Origin: Candidatus Iainarchaeum sp.
GTDB lineage: Archaea; Micrarchaeota; Micrarchaeia; Burarchaeales; Fermentimicrarchaeaceae
DNA: 45,247 nucleotides
Direction of reading: 5' to 3'
Assembly (NCBI GenBank): GCA_028714235.1
Contig: JAQTMQ010000005.1
Coordinates: 1 to 45,247 of the forward strand
The notes under the pieces: generated by a model
Database searches by the model: none
Told to the model about the DNA's origin: nothing
The model's input: the letters and a program-made list of their open reading frames with translations, nothing else
Program-made: the position numbers and the translations under genes
In this document: positions 15,694 to 23,375 of the stretch, in pieces
Numbering within the stretch: the first letter of the stretch is position 1
Layout: each line of letters starts with the position of its first letter

Positions 15694-15751
15694 ATCCGTT
15701 GCCTTAGGGCTGCGTGGGTTCAAATCCCTCCCCCTGCACTCAGCCTAAAAG

Positions 15752-16225
15752 TCATCGTTTTGCAGGCCTGAGGTTTTTCGGGAGTCGCCTGGACCGCCAC
15801 CCTTTCCATGCCGGCCTGAGGGGTTCTGGAAGGCGGCGGGTTTGCCACTTCAGCTCTTTCGAGATTCTAGCCTCGGCGTCGGCAGGGTTGGCTGCCGCAA
15901 CTGCTTTGAGGGCGTAGTAGGCAGCGCCGAAGGCGTGTTCGGCAACGTGCGCGGTTGCCACCGCCTGGCCTGCCGCATGCGCGGCAAAGCACGCGGCGCC
16001 ATTTTCTTTCGCAGCTTTTGCGGCCGCGTGGGCTGAAAGCGAAGCCCCGCGGATATCCGCCATCCTGAACACGTCCGTGCGAACCCAGGTTCGGCCCGCG
16101 TCTATGGCTTTCCGGGGCCGGTCGTCCTTCGGGTATGCCTTCTCGAAAAATGGAATCACCCGTTCGGCGCAGTCCGCAGCCCAGACTGCCAGCAGCCTCT
16201 GGTCCCGCTTGCTAATTTTTCCCAT
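15752..16225 (-). CDS. Putative immunity protein, Imm5-like
   Basis: A 157-residue helical protein matching the Imm5 putative-immunity family as I know it: SKRDQRLLAVWAADCAERVIPFFE, then YPKDDRPRKAIDAGRTW, and a very Ala/His-rich helix region with ATAHVAEHAFGAAYYALKAV. In bacteria such proteins are thought to protect against polymorphic toxins. No toxin is adjacent here, so it is an orphan and its role is open. The ATG at 16225 is chosen because an AT-rich TATA-like block (16245-16255) lies about 25 bases upstream. The longer frame starts at a TTG inside that block. The gene ends 14 bases from the tRNA on the opposite strand. Confidence 0.75.
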   Translation of the reverse strand: MGKISKRDQRLLAVWAADCAERVIPFFEKAYPKDDRPRKAIDAGRTWVRTDVFRMADIRGASLSAHAAAKAAKENGAACFAAHAAGQAVATAHVAEHAFGAAYYALKAVAAANPADAEARISKELKWQTRRLPEPLRPAWKGWRSRRLPKNLRPAKR

Positions 16226-16350
16226 CGCTTTTTCTTTAATCCCCAATTTTTTAAGCTTATTCAGCCGCCTTTTTTGGGCCCGGGCGCGGGTCAGGGCCCG
16301 GGCAGAAGCTTTTTATTGAAGCCAGCCCAAGTTCGCTGCGGGTGGTTTTG

Positions 16351-16713
16351 ATGAGGTTTGTGTTGCATGCATTCGTTCTTGTCCTGGCCGCATCAACGGT
16401 TTTCGCGCAGGGCGGGAGCGTCGTGGACTCGTCCGGTTGCGCCTCGGGCATGGTCGAGGACCCGCAATGCGCGGCGCAATGCTGCGGGAACAATGGCGGG
16501 CAATACTCTTTCGCGGAGCACACGTGCACCGTGGCGTCCGGCGAGCAGTCGAGCCTGGTCCAGTCCTGCAAAACGGTCCTGAACTGCTGCAAGCCCTCGG
16601 CAGGCAACCCGACCTGCAGCAGCGGCGCAGCCCTGGTCTTGGCGGCCCTGGCGGCTTGCGCAATCCCGGTCGGATACGCGTGCAAAACACGGTGCCAAAG
16701 GCCGCGGGAGTAA
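16351..16713 (+). CDS. Small Cys-rich exported protein with C-terminal membrane helix
   Basis: A 120-residue protein with a clear signal peptide (cleavage likely after TVFA), then about 70 residues holding many Cys, including CAAQCCGNNGG and LNCCKP. A hydrophobic helix (SSGAALVLAALAACAIPVGYA) and a short basic tail with two more Cys follow. The even spread of Cys suggests a disulfide-knotted extracellular domain anchored by the C-terminal helix. I know no family. GGGTGG precedes the ATG. The same design recurs at 19349-19843. Confidence 0.65.
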   Translation: MRFVLHAFVLVLAASTVFAQGGSVVDSSGCASGMVEDPQCAAQCCGNNGGQYSFAEHTCTVASGEQSSLVQSCKTVLNCCKPSAGNPTCSSGAALVLAALAACAIPVGYACKTRCQRPRE

Positions 16714-16762
16714 GCGCAACAAAAAAGCCATGCGGCTGAATTGACGGCGGGAGGGGATTTGG

Positions 16763-17479
16763 TTGGCATTTTCAGGAAACCCGGAAAAGAATTCGGCGAT
16801 AATCTGGCTCGTCATCTCGGCAGGCGCGCTAATGCTTGCGCTCCCTTTCTCGCTGTTCCTCGCCGGCCACTTCACTTTCGGCAGGTTCTTTCCGGTCCTC
16901 CTCCTGCCGCTACTCACTTTCTTGGGGCTGATAATCGCAATCGCGTTGTTCTGGAGCTCGAGGAAACTTGACGCGATTCTTTCGGGAAAGGAGTTGCTCG
17001 CGCGCTGGAATTACGCGCCTGAAGAGATAGCGCCTTACGCGGCCGGAGAGCGGAAGAGACTCAGGAAGGCGAAATACCTCATCCTCGGCACCTGCCTGTT
17101 CATCCTCATCCTTAGCGCGCTGTTCGCCTACGACAAGAACGGCTGGGACTACGTGGCCGTATTGATGGACGCGGCATTGCTGCTGGTTGTCGTCATCTTC
17201 CTGTTCTTCGCGCTGCCCCTCATGGGTTACGGCAAGTCAAGCGCGAACGAGTTTTACCTTGCGAGGGACGGCGCGCTTTTCGCGGGCAAAGCCCATTTCT
17301 GGCGGATGTTCAACGCGCGCCTTGAAGCGGTTGATTTCAGGGAGAACCCGGCGACGATTGAAATCGCTTACGTCGTCCATTCGGAATACGGCCCCAAAAG
17401 AATCGGCTTGAGCGTTCCGGTTCCGAAGGGAAGGGAAAAGGAGGCGTCGGATGCGGCCAAGAGGCTGGGCGGGAGATAG
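16763..17479 (+). CDS. Four-helix membrane protein of unknown function
   Basis: A 238-residue protein with predicted membrane helices at about 12-34, 43-65, 104-122 and 131-154. A soluble C-terminal domain (about 158-238) contains a beta-rich stretch (FYLARDGALFAGKAHFWRMF...AYVVHSEYGPKRIGLSVPVP) reminiscent of membrane-associated PH-like or YcxB-like domains, a loose resemblance only. It starts at a TTG preceded by GGGAGGGG. The upstream gene is 49 bases away on the same strand, so the two may share a transcript. Confidence 0.65.
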   Translation: MAFSGNPEKNSAIIWLVISAGALMLALPFSLFLAGHFTFGRFFPVLLLPLLTFLGLIIAIALFWSSRKLDAILSGKELLARWNYAPEEIAPYAAGERKRLRKAKYLILGTCLFILILSALFAYDKNGWDYVAVLMDAALLLVVVIFLFFALPLMGYGKSSANEFYLARDGALFAGKAHFWRMFNARLEAVDFRENPATIEIAYVVHSEYGPKRIGLSVPVPKGREKEASDAAKRLGGR

Positions 17480-17544
17480 CGCCGGGCACGCGGAAACGCA
17501 CCCGAGCGCCAAAACCTCGGCCGGGCGCCGGGATTCCTTGGGCG

Positions 17545-18144
17545 TCACATCCCCAGCATCGCGTTGTATTTCGAATAAACCTCTTTTATCAGCTCGCCGG
17601 ACTTGGGGTTCGCCCAGTCGTGCATCCATTCCGAGACAAGCGATATCAGGGTGATTGGCACCACTTCCGCCTGCAGCATGCGCTTTACGCCGTATTTGTG
17701 GGCGTCCAGCGAAGCGTCTCCGGCAGCGTCAATCAGGCCGTAGACCTCGAACCCTTCGCGCAAGGCGTGAAGCGCGGTGTAAGCGAAGCACATGCTCGTC
17801 CACAAGCCGGAGATGACCACTTTCTTGCGCCCGGTTTTCCTGACCGCTTCCAGCACGCGCTCGTCCTCGAAGGCGTCGAAGCTGGGCATCTTGCGCGCAA
17901 AAACCTCCTGTCCGGGGAACAGGCCCGTGATTTCCTTTAGAAACTCGCCGTTTCCCTGCGGGTAAATCGAAGTCAGGACTACCGGCACTTGCAGGATGCT
18001 TGCCGCTTTTGCCGCGGAAACGGCAGCGCTCTTGATGGTGGTCCTGTCGCCTGAACCTATTCCCTTGAACATGCCGGGCTGGTAGTCCACCAGCAAAAGC
18101 ACGCTGTTCTTGGCCGTCAGCAAGTCCAGTTTCGCGTTCTTCAT
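17545..18144 (-). CDS. Isochorismatase-family cysteine hydrolase
   Basis: A 199-residue protein of the isochorismatase-like hydrolase fold with the catalytic set in order: Asp20 in LLLVDYQ, Lys85 in FARKMPSFDAF and Cys119 in SGLWTSMCF, followed by the conserved DAAGDASLDAHKYGVKRM. This variant is closest to the YcaC-like subgroup. Members hydrolyse amide or ether bonds of small molecules; the substrate cannot be told from sequence. The ATG at 18144 has GGGGTGG five to eight bases upstream, so the earlier TTG at 18159 is not preferred. It stands alone between plus-strand genes. Confidence 0.88.
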   Translation of the reverse strand: MKNAKLDLLTAKNSVLLLVDYQPGMFKGIGSGDRTTIKSAAVSAAKAASILQVPVVLTSIYPQGNGEFLKEITGLFPGQEVFARKMPSFDAFEDERVLEAVRKTGRKKVVISGLWTSMCFAYTALHALREGFEVYGLIDAAGDASLDAHKYGVKRMLQAEVVPITLISLVSEWMHDWANPKSGELIKEVYSKYNAMLGM

Positions 18145-18276
18145 GTCCGCCACCCCCAAGTATCTGCTGTTTCCGGGGATATAAAAATGTTCATTTCCTA
18201 GGCGGCCAGTTGCCGCCAGGTTTTAATGGGCGCGCCGGGCTAACGTTTATACGCCCGGGTTTTGCAAACGGGTGGC

Positions 18277-19263
18277 ATGCGCGCAATAGCCGTCCTCCTC
18301 GCTTCAATTCTTCTCGCGGGATGCTGCGGCATTTTCGGGGAAGAGGCGCCGCCGCCCGCGTTGAACCTGACGATTACGGAAGCTCTCGACCCGAATGTCG
18401 AAGTTTTCGTGATGGACAAGTACGAGAAAAACGTCACGTCCATTGACTCCATAGAATACTTTTACCCCGTGCAGAAAGGGCTCGCAGAGGGAACGGAATA
18501 CGGCTTCAGGATTAAGGGCCCGACCTTCATGCCCGTGAACGAGAAATTCGTCGCAAAGAGGCCGCCCCAAATTTACCGCGAACTCGGGGTCCAGCAATAC
18601 CACGGCTACCAGCCCGGGCGCTATGACATCGAGCTGGTAGAGATTCAGGGAAACCGCGGGTTCGTGCGCGCGAAAACCATTTTCACGGTTTACACCCGGG
18701 AGTCGCGAGCCGACGATGCGGCCGGCCGCATCCGCGCCAACTGCTCCGGATTCATCGGGGCCGCGCCGTACGAGACGAGGGACGGGAACGCGGGCAGGCT
18801 CTACGATTGCGCGCGCGACCTTGCCGTGGCAGCGCGCGACCCGGACGTCTGCTTAGGGCTGGGCAAGTTCTTCGCGGACAACCAGAGCGCGTTCCTGGTC
18901 GGGGATTGCAGGACGGATTACGCGGTGGCGACAGGAAACGCCTCGTTGTGCGACGAGAGCTCCATGCCGAAAGGGCGCGGCTTTTGCAAGGCGATGGTGG
19001 CGAGCGACCCCGGGGAATGCATGCGAATCGAATGCGACTTCTCGTGCTACATGGAGAGCATTGAAACCCAGCAGGACCTCTGCCTCCAATGGTACGGCAT
19101 AGCGAAGGGCAACAACACCGTCTGCCTCATGGTGAGGAACGAGGAGTACAGGAACATCTGCAGCGGCCTCGTGCTCAACGACGAGAGCGTCTGCCAGCGC
19201 ATCCAGGACCCCCAGGCGCGCGAGAGCTGCGTCAACCACGCGAGAAACACGCCAAGGGGATGA
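18277..19263 (+). CDS. Lipoprotein with Cys-repeat C-terminal region
   Basis: A 328-residue lipoprotein: signal peptide with lipobox LLAGC, then a beta-rich domain of about 120 residues (from NLTITEALDPNVEVFVMDKYEKN to about KTIFTVYTRES), then about 170 residues of imperfect repeats of roughly 25-30 residues of the form C-x-x-A...D-x-x-x-C (for example YDCARDLAVAARDPDVC, CRTDYAVATGNASLC, CLQWYGIAKGNNTVC). The repeats probably form disulfide-pinned helical hairpins. GGGTGG precedes the ATG and a TTTATA element lies about 30 bases upstream. The repeat type is one I associate with archaeal secreted proteins of unknown role. Confidence 0.7.
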   Translation: MRAIAVLLASILLAGCCGIFGEEAPPPALNLTITEALDPNVEVFVMDKYEKNVTSIDSIEYFYPVQKGLAEGTEYGFRIKGPTFMPVNEKFVAKRPPQIYRELGVQQYHGYQPGRYDIELVEIQGNRGFVRAKTIFTVYTRESRADDAAGRIRANCSGFIGAAPYETRDGNAGRLYDCARDLAVAARDPDVCLGLGKFFADNQSAFLVGDCRTDYAVATGNASLCDESSMPKGRGFCKAMVASDPGECMRIECDFSCYMESIETQQDLCLQWYGIAKGNNTVCLMVRNEEYRNICSGLVLNDESVCQRIQDPQARESCVNHARNTPRG

Positions 19264-19348
19264 ATGGGCGCCATTCATCCGGACCCGCCGTCCCGCTTCC
19301 AGCCACGCATTTATTAATCCGCCGCGAAAATAGCTTTCGGGTGGGCAA

Positions 19349-19843
19349 ATGACTGGCAGGCTTTTCAGGGCATCCGCGCTCGCGTTCCTTTTCATCCTGT
19401 TTTCAGGCGCCTGTTTCGCGTGGGATTGCGCCTCCGACGCTTATTCCAACTCGTGCCGCGCATGCACTTTTGACGGCGCCGGCAAAATGCTCGGCTCGTG
19501 CAGCGACTACTGGACGGGCTACGGGAAGAGGTGCATCTCGGAAAAGCGCCCGATGCTTGCCTGGATGTACTCGAATGGGGGGTGCTCCGAGGTTGACGCG
19601 TGCGCGGCGGAATTGACGGCGTGCAAGGAGGCGGTGAGCGTCGGGAGCGACCAGCTGGACTGCGTCAACCCGGCCGTAATGCAATGCTTCATGCAGTCCG
19701 ATGAATGCGTGGCGAGGGCGGACAGGACGTGCAACAACGATTTGGGGAATTTGGTTGACGTCATCGCGGACTTGTGCCCAATCCCGATCCTCATGCTGCT
19801 CGGGCTTCCCCTGCTTGCGCTTGCATTCGCGGGGAAGCGCTAA
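19349..19843 (+). CDS. Cys-rich exported protein with C-terminal membrane helix
   Basis: A 164-residue protein with a signal peptide (cleavage likely after ACFA), an extracellular region with about fourteen Cys (CASDAYSNSCRACTF, CSEVDACAAELTAC, CVNPAVMQCFMQSDEC) and a C-terminal hydrophobic helix (LCPIPILMLLGLPLLALAFAGKR). It has the same overall plan as the 16351-16713 protein without obvious sequence identity. A TTTATTAATC promoter element and CGGGTGGG ribosome site precede the ATG. The family is unknown to me. Confidence 0.65.
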   Translation: MTGRLFRASALAFLFILFSGACFAWDCASDAYSNSCRACTFDGAGKMLGSCSDYWTGYGKRCISEKRPMLAWMYSNGGCSEVDACAAELTACKEAVSVGSDQLDCVNPAVMQCFMQSDECVARADRTCNNDLGNLVDVIADLCPIPILMLLGLPLLALAFAGKR

Positions 19844-19900
19844 ACCGGGGCCGCCTCCCGGCCCACAAAATTATAAGCGGGCGGAGCGGAAAAGCAGCCC

Positions 19901-20488
19901 ATGGCAAAGCTGAAGGTTCTTGTCGAGGGGTATGCCCGGAAAACGGCGGGGGGATGGGAAGCTTCCAGCACCGCTGTTTTGCTCGAGGATTCGGGGAAGA
20001 GAATCGTCGTTGACCCGGGCTGCAACGAGAGGATGCTTCTTGAAGCTCTGGGGAAGGAAATGGTTTCGCCGGGCGACGTCGACCTCGTTTTCCTGACGCA
20101 CTGCCACCTGGACCACCTCCTCAACGTGCGGCTGTTTCCCGGGGTTGACGTGGCGGACGCGAGGAACGCGTATCGCGGGGATGAGGAATTCGCGTTGAAG
20201 GGAAGGATTCCCGGGACGGGCATCAGGATAATCGACACTCCGGGCCACGTGAGGGAGCATTCGGCGCTCCTCGCAGAAACGGGTGACGGGGTCGTCGCCG
20301 TGGCGGGGGACCTGTGGTGGTGGAGGGAAGGAATGCAGCCGGAAATGCCGGGCGAGGCCGAGCTGCTTTCTCTCGAGGACCACATCGCGGAAGACAAGGA
20401 AATGCTTGTCGCGAGCAGGAAGGCAATCCTTGCAATGGCGGACTTAATAGTCCCGGGCCACGGGAAGCCGTTCCGGGTGGAAAAATAG
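19901..20488 (+). CDS. Metallo-beta-lactamase-fold hydrolase
   Basis: A 195-residue MBL-fold protein. The metal motif HCHLDH is at residues 67-72, followed by a His in DTPGHVREH, an Asp in VAVAGDLWWW and a final His in IVPGHGKPF. This gives the complete dinuclear zinc set. The compact size and the SSTAVLLEDSGKRIVVDPG opening resemble the MBLAC1-like group of esterases or nucleases. The substrate is unknown. A TATA-like AAAATTATAAG ends about 27 bases before the ATG, so the transcript may be leaderless. Confidence 0.88.
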   Translation: MAKLKVLVEGYARKTAGGWEASSTAVLLEDSGKRIVVDPGCNERMLLEALGKEMVSPGDVDLVFLTHCHLDHLLNVRLFPGVDVADARNAYRGDEEFALKGRIPGTGIRIIDTPGHVREHSALLAETGDGVVAVAGDLWWWREGMQPEMPGEAELLSLEDHIAEDKEMLVASRKAILAMADLIVPGHGKPFRVEK

Positions 20489-20535
20489 GCGCCTTGGGCG
20501 CGAGTTTTTTATTGCCGAGCCGCGGAATCTGGTGC

Positions 20536-21255
20536 ATGCAGGCGGTGCAGGCGCGCGGCGGGGGGGAAGCGTTCGGCTCCCGGTTCATGCGGAAAACCTA
20601 TTCCGAAATCTACAGGAGGTACAAGGGAGAGGATTCCCCCGAGACTGCTAAAAACAATGCGAGGAGGATGCTCCGCAGGCTCGCGTCCGCCCTTCCCGAC
20701 GGCAGCAATTACCTTGGAATCGGCGCCGGAAGCGGGTTCACCGAAGCCGGAATGAAGGATGCCTTCAAGAAATTCGGCTCGGTCACGATTCTGGATATTG
20801 CGAAAAGGAAGCCCAAGATGGGCGTGGGGCGGGGGCAGGCGAACGTGCTGAACGTCGAAGCGGACGCCCAGCTCCTCCCGGTAAGGCCGAACTCGATGGA
20901 CCTCGTTTCGTGCCTCATGTCCCAAGACTTTTACGCGGACCGCGACAAGGCGACGAAAGACATGTTTCGCGTCATGAAGCCGGGCGCGCACGCGGTCGTT
21001 TTCCTCCACCACCCGGAAATGATGCGCCGCAACCTCGAGGCGGGGAGGCTTGAAACCGCGCAGGCGGCGTTCACGGCGCACCTGCTTGGAAGGCAAGGCG
21101 TCTTCGCGGACGAGGAGGCGCTCAAGAGCCACTACTCCCGGCACGGTTTCAAGGTTGAAAGCGTCCACGAGCACGTGCCGGGAAGGTTGGAGCCCAAGGG
21201 CGACTACTGGTGGGAAGTCGTGCTCAGGAAGCCTGAAGCCGTGAAGGGTCGCTAG
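20536..21255 (+). CDS. SAM-dependent class I methyltransferase
   Basis: A 239-residue protein. The SAM-binding motif I is YLGIGAGSGFTEAG, followed by TILDIAKRKPKMG (motif II region), NVEADAQLLPVRPNSMDLVSCLMSQDF (motifs III-IV) and a C-terminal FRVMKPGAHAVVFLHHPEM. This matches the UbiE/Methyltransf_11-type fold used for small molecules. The frame is open far upstream into the MBL gene, but a TTTTTTATTG element about 25 bases before the ATG at 20536 favours that start. The substrate is unknown. Confidence 0.82.
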   Translation: MQAVQARGGGEAFGSRFMRKTYSEIYRRYKGEDSPETAKNNARRMLRRLASALPDGSNYLGIGAGSGFTEAGMKDAFKKFGSVTILDIAKRKPKMGVGRGQANVLNVEADAQLLPVRPNSMDLVSCLMSQDFYADRDKATKDMFRVMKPGAHAVVFLHHPEMMRRNLEAGRLETAQAAFTAHLLGRQGVFADEEALKSHYSRHGFKVESVHEHVPGRLEPKGDYWWEVVLRKPEAVKGR

Positions 21256-21265
21256 GGCAGCCCGC

Positions 21266-22138
21266 TTACGTGGTTTTGTCGGCTTCCTCCACCGCGAGGT
21301 AGCCCGTCTCCGTTATCATGCCGTCCTCCACCTTCACGGTGTAGCCGTAAGGCCAAGCGTTCGAGAAGCGGTAGGTCGCGACCGGCTCGTAATCGCTGTT
21401 CAGGAGGCGGAGAATGACGTCGCGCCGCTCCGGCCCCCCGGAAGTCACCGTCCTCCTCCATTGCCACAAGTCGTCGTAGTACAGGTAAGGGATTCGGATG
21501 ACGACCGCGCGCGGAGTGCCCGTGGGCCCGTTCGAAAGGAAGAGCGCGTCCGGGTCTGCCGCGTCCAGCCGCTCGCCCGGCGAAACGACGACGCCGACGC
21601 GGTCGAAATTGTCGATGCGGATCATGCCCGTTTCCATGACGAAGCCCCAATAGCCTGCCCCGGAGTAGTCGAACCAGACGACGTTTTCGGGCGCGTCACC
21701 TTCACCGCCGCCGGAAAGGTGTGGCGTGGGCGTCGGCGTGGGGGTCGGAACCGGCGTGGCGGTCGGCTCGGGAGTCGGAACGGGGGTTGCAGTGGGGGTC
21801 GGAGTGGGCGTGGCGGTGGGCTCGGGAGTCGGGGTAGGGGTGGGCGTTGGCTCCGGAGTGGGAGTCGGAGTGGGCTCGGGGGTTGGCGTGGGCGCTTCCG
21901 TGGGCTCGGGCGTGGCGGTGGGCTCGGGAGTCGGGCAGGGCTCGAACTCGCAGCCGGGCGGAATCCGCCCAACCCAGGTCCCGTCAGGGCAAACCCTCGC
22001 CTCCATCGTGCATATCACTGGGGTGGGAGTGGGTTCTGGTTCAGGGGTTGTTTCCCGCGGGAAGCTGATGCCGATGCAGCCGGAAAAGAACAGAAGGGAC
22101 GCGAGAAGCGCGATTATGGCGAAGTCAAAGGTTTTCAT
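21266..22138 (-). CDS. Lipoprotein with Thr-Pro stalk carrying a phage-tail-tube-like (gp19) domain
   Basis: A 290-residue protein in four parts: signal peptide with lipobox FSGC (Cys21); a small Cys module at 43-68 ([13 protein letters not shown]...CEFEPCP); a Thr-Pro stalk (69-139); and a C-terminal domain (about 150-290). The last domain carries the signature of T4 gp19/contractile-injection tube proteins: [11 protein letters not shown], then [21 protein letters not shown] and [13 protein letters not shown], near the same order and spacing as in that family. A tube protein on a lipid-anchored stalk is, as far as I know, unusual. The next gene upstream (22148) ends nine bases away and encodes a second exported protein of the same family. 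No sheath or baseplate genes are present. Assembly into a tube is not shown. Confidence 0.75.
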   Translation of the reverse strand: MKTFDFAIIALLASLLFFSGCIGISFPRETTPEPEPTPTPVICTMEARVCPDGTWVGRIPPGCEFEPCPTPEPTATPEPTEAPTPTPEPTPTPTPEPTPTPTPTPEPTATPTPTPTATPVPTPEPTATPVPTPTPTPTPHLSGGGEGDAPENVVWFDYSGAGYWGFVMETGMIRIDNFDRVGVVVSPGERLDAADPDALFLSNGPTGTPRAVVIRIPYLYYDDLWQWRRTVTSGGPERRDVILRLLNSDYEPVATYRFSNAWPYGYTVKVEDGMITETGYLAVEEADKTT

Positions 22139-22147
22139 TGCAATCCC

Positions 22148-22636
22148 TCAGGTTTCAAGGTCCCTTTCAAAGCTGTTGTAAGTGAGATTGTACGTTGCGT
22201 ATGTTATGCCTCCCTTGCTCGAGATTTTCCGCGAGGCTGGGAACACCCTGTAAAACAGGTACATCGCCTGGGTGTTGCGCTCGCCGTCATAAATCCGGAT
22301 AATCGCGTCCTTCGTCTTGTAAGCCAAATCCTCGTCTTCGTACCATGAATTGAGGTTCACGTTGCTGTGGTCGAATAATGTGTCCGTGGTTGGAACCTTG
22401 ACGAGGAGGTCCTCGTAAGTCGTCACGCCCGGGGATTTGCGGGTGACGAGCGCGCCGCCGGGACGCGTTTCCACGACTTGGGTGAAGCTCGAGAACTCGA
22501 AGGCGTTCATGGGAGTCGCCTGAATCCTGCCGTCATACTGGAGTACGGCGGAAAACGGGCCGTCGGGGTAGGGTTCGGATGCGGCCGAAAGGCAGGAGAA
22601 GAACAGCAAGGCGAATGCTGCCGAGGCAAGTTTCAA
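22148..22636 (-). CDS. Exported phage-tail-tube-like (gp19) protein
   Basis: A 162-residue protein with a signal peptide (cleavage likely after SAAS) and one domain resembling the gp19/tail-tube family: FSAVLQYDGRI at the start, FEFSSFTQVVETRPGG, RKSPGVTTYEDL, the helix-like LNSWYED, KDAIIRIYDGERNTQAMYLFYRVFP and a final YNLTYNSFERD, which matches the family's usual LxYxSFER ending. No stalk or lipobox is evident. It leads the two-gene operon; GGTGGT precedes the ATG and a TTAAAATACT element lies about 35 bases upstream. The pair could interact with each other at the cell surface (inference). Confidence 0.7.
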   Translation of the reverse strand: MKLASAAFALLFFSCLSAASEPYPDGPFSAVLQYDGRIQATPMNAFEFSSFTQVVETRPGGALVTRKSPGVTTYEDLLVKVPTTDTLFDHSNVNLNSWYEDEDLAYKTKDAIIRIYDGERNTQAMYLFYRVFPASRKISSKGGITYATYNLTYNSFERDLET

Positions 22637-22752
22637 TGCACCACCGGAAATGATTTGGGGGAAAGTATTTTAAGTAATATGGGCAGGCCGGGGGCGCGGC
22701 GCGCGCTTCCCCAACAACGTTTTTTAAGGTGCCGCAAGCCAAACCGTGGAGC

Positions 22753-23373
22753 ATGGAGGGCGCGGAAGAGAACGCGATGGAGCGGCTTGGCAAAAGAAGG
22801 CTTGAGAACATTACGGACGCGATTTTCGCGTTCGCGATGACGCTCCTCGTCCTGAACATCGAAGTTCCGGAGCAGGTTTCCGCAACAGGAGGGGAAAACC
22901 CCGTTTTTCCGCTGCTGGCAAGCCTATTGCCCGACTTTTTCCATTACTTCACCGCTTTCCTCGTCCTCGCGGCCTTCTGGTTCGTGCACCACTGCTATTA
23001 CGAGAGATTCGTCAAGCTTGACAGGACCGCGCTGTGGCTGGGAATCGGCGCGCTCCTGATGATTGCGCTGATTCCGTTCACGACAAACCTTGCGGATACC
23101 TACATCGGCTACGGCTTGTCGGCGGTAGTGTTCGAACTGAATATCGCCGTGATCGGGCTCTTCTTTTACCTGCAATGGGTTTACGCCGAAAGCAGGGGCG
23201 GGCTCCTGAAAGGGAACGTTGGGCCGAAGGTCAGCGCGCAAATCGTCAGGAGCATCCTCGTAATCCCGTTGGCCTCCGTCATCGCGATCGCGCTGTCCCT
23301 CATGGGATTCACCTGGAGCGCGCTCGTGCTGTTCGTCGCGCTGCCCATTTCCGTGCTATTTTTTTACGGCTAG
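22753..23373 (+). CDS. TMEM175-family (DUF1211) ion channel-like membrane protein
   Basis: A 206-residue protein with six predicted helices. The first helix carries RRLENITDAIFAFAMTLLVLNIEVP, the TMEM175 signature (usually R-(L/I)-E-x-(F/I)-(S/T)-D-x-(I/V)-FA). Later helices include FLVLAAFWFVHHCYYERF and the WLGIGALLMIALIPFTTNL segment typical of the family. Prokaryotic members are potassium-permeable channels that assemble as tetramers. The frame can start at a GTG at 22729, but a TTTTTTAAGG promoter element just before it makes the ATG at 22753 more likely. Confidence 0.85.
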   Translation: MEGAEENAMERLGKRRLENITDAIFAFAMTLLVLNIEVPEQVSATGGENPVFPLLASLLPDFFHYFTAFLVLAAFWFVHHCYYERFVKLDRTALWLGIGALLMIALIPFTTNLADTYIGYGLSAVVFELNIAVIGLFFYLQWVYAESRGGLLKGNVGPKVSAQIVRSILVIPLASVIAIALSLMGFTWSALVLFVALPISVLFFYG

Positions 23374-23375
23374 CG

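Larger units (their letters stand above)
15507..15738 (+). tRNA. tRNA-Leu(CAA) with two introns (D-loop and anticodon loop)
   Basis: The acceptor stem GCAGGGG/CCCCTGC pairs perfectly across 232 bases, and the discriminator is A15738. Exons read: T8 G9, D-stem GCA (15516-15518) with TGC (15626-15628), G18G19 at 15525-15526, anticodon stem ACGGA (15630-15634) with TCCGT (15695-15699), loop CTCAAG-A with anticodon CAA (15637-15639), a variable arm with GCC/GGC stem, and T arm GTGGG-TTCAAAT-CCCTC with one T-T mismatch. Removing about 15529-15622 from the D loop and 15641-15693 after position 37 leaves about 85 bases of normal Leu shape. No CCA is encoded. Both 3' splice sites fall in an AAA bulge next to a three-pair helix (CAG/CTG and CTC/GAG), as in relaxed bulge-helix-bulge sites. 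Confidence 0.85.

Noticed and set aside
20314-20535. Long N-terminal extension of the methyltransferase overlapping the MBL gene
   Set aside because: The extension is low-complexity out-of-frame MBL sequence; a TATA element and ATG at 20536 fit the conserved domain.
21720-21940. Tandem short repeats that could suggest a CRISPR or satellite
   Set aside because: The repeats are codons for Thr-Pro in the lipoprotein stalk; there are no unique spacers.
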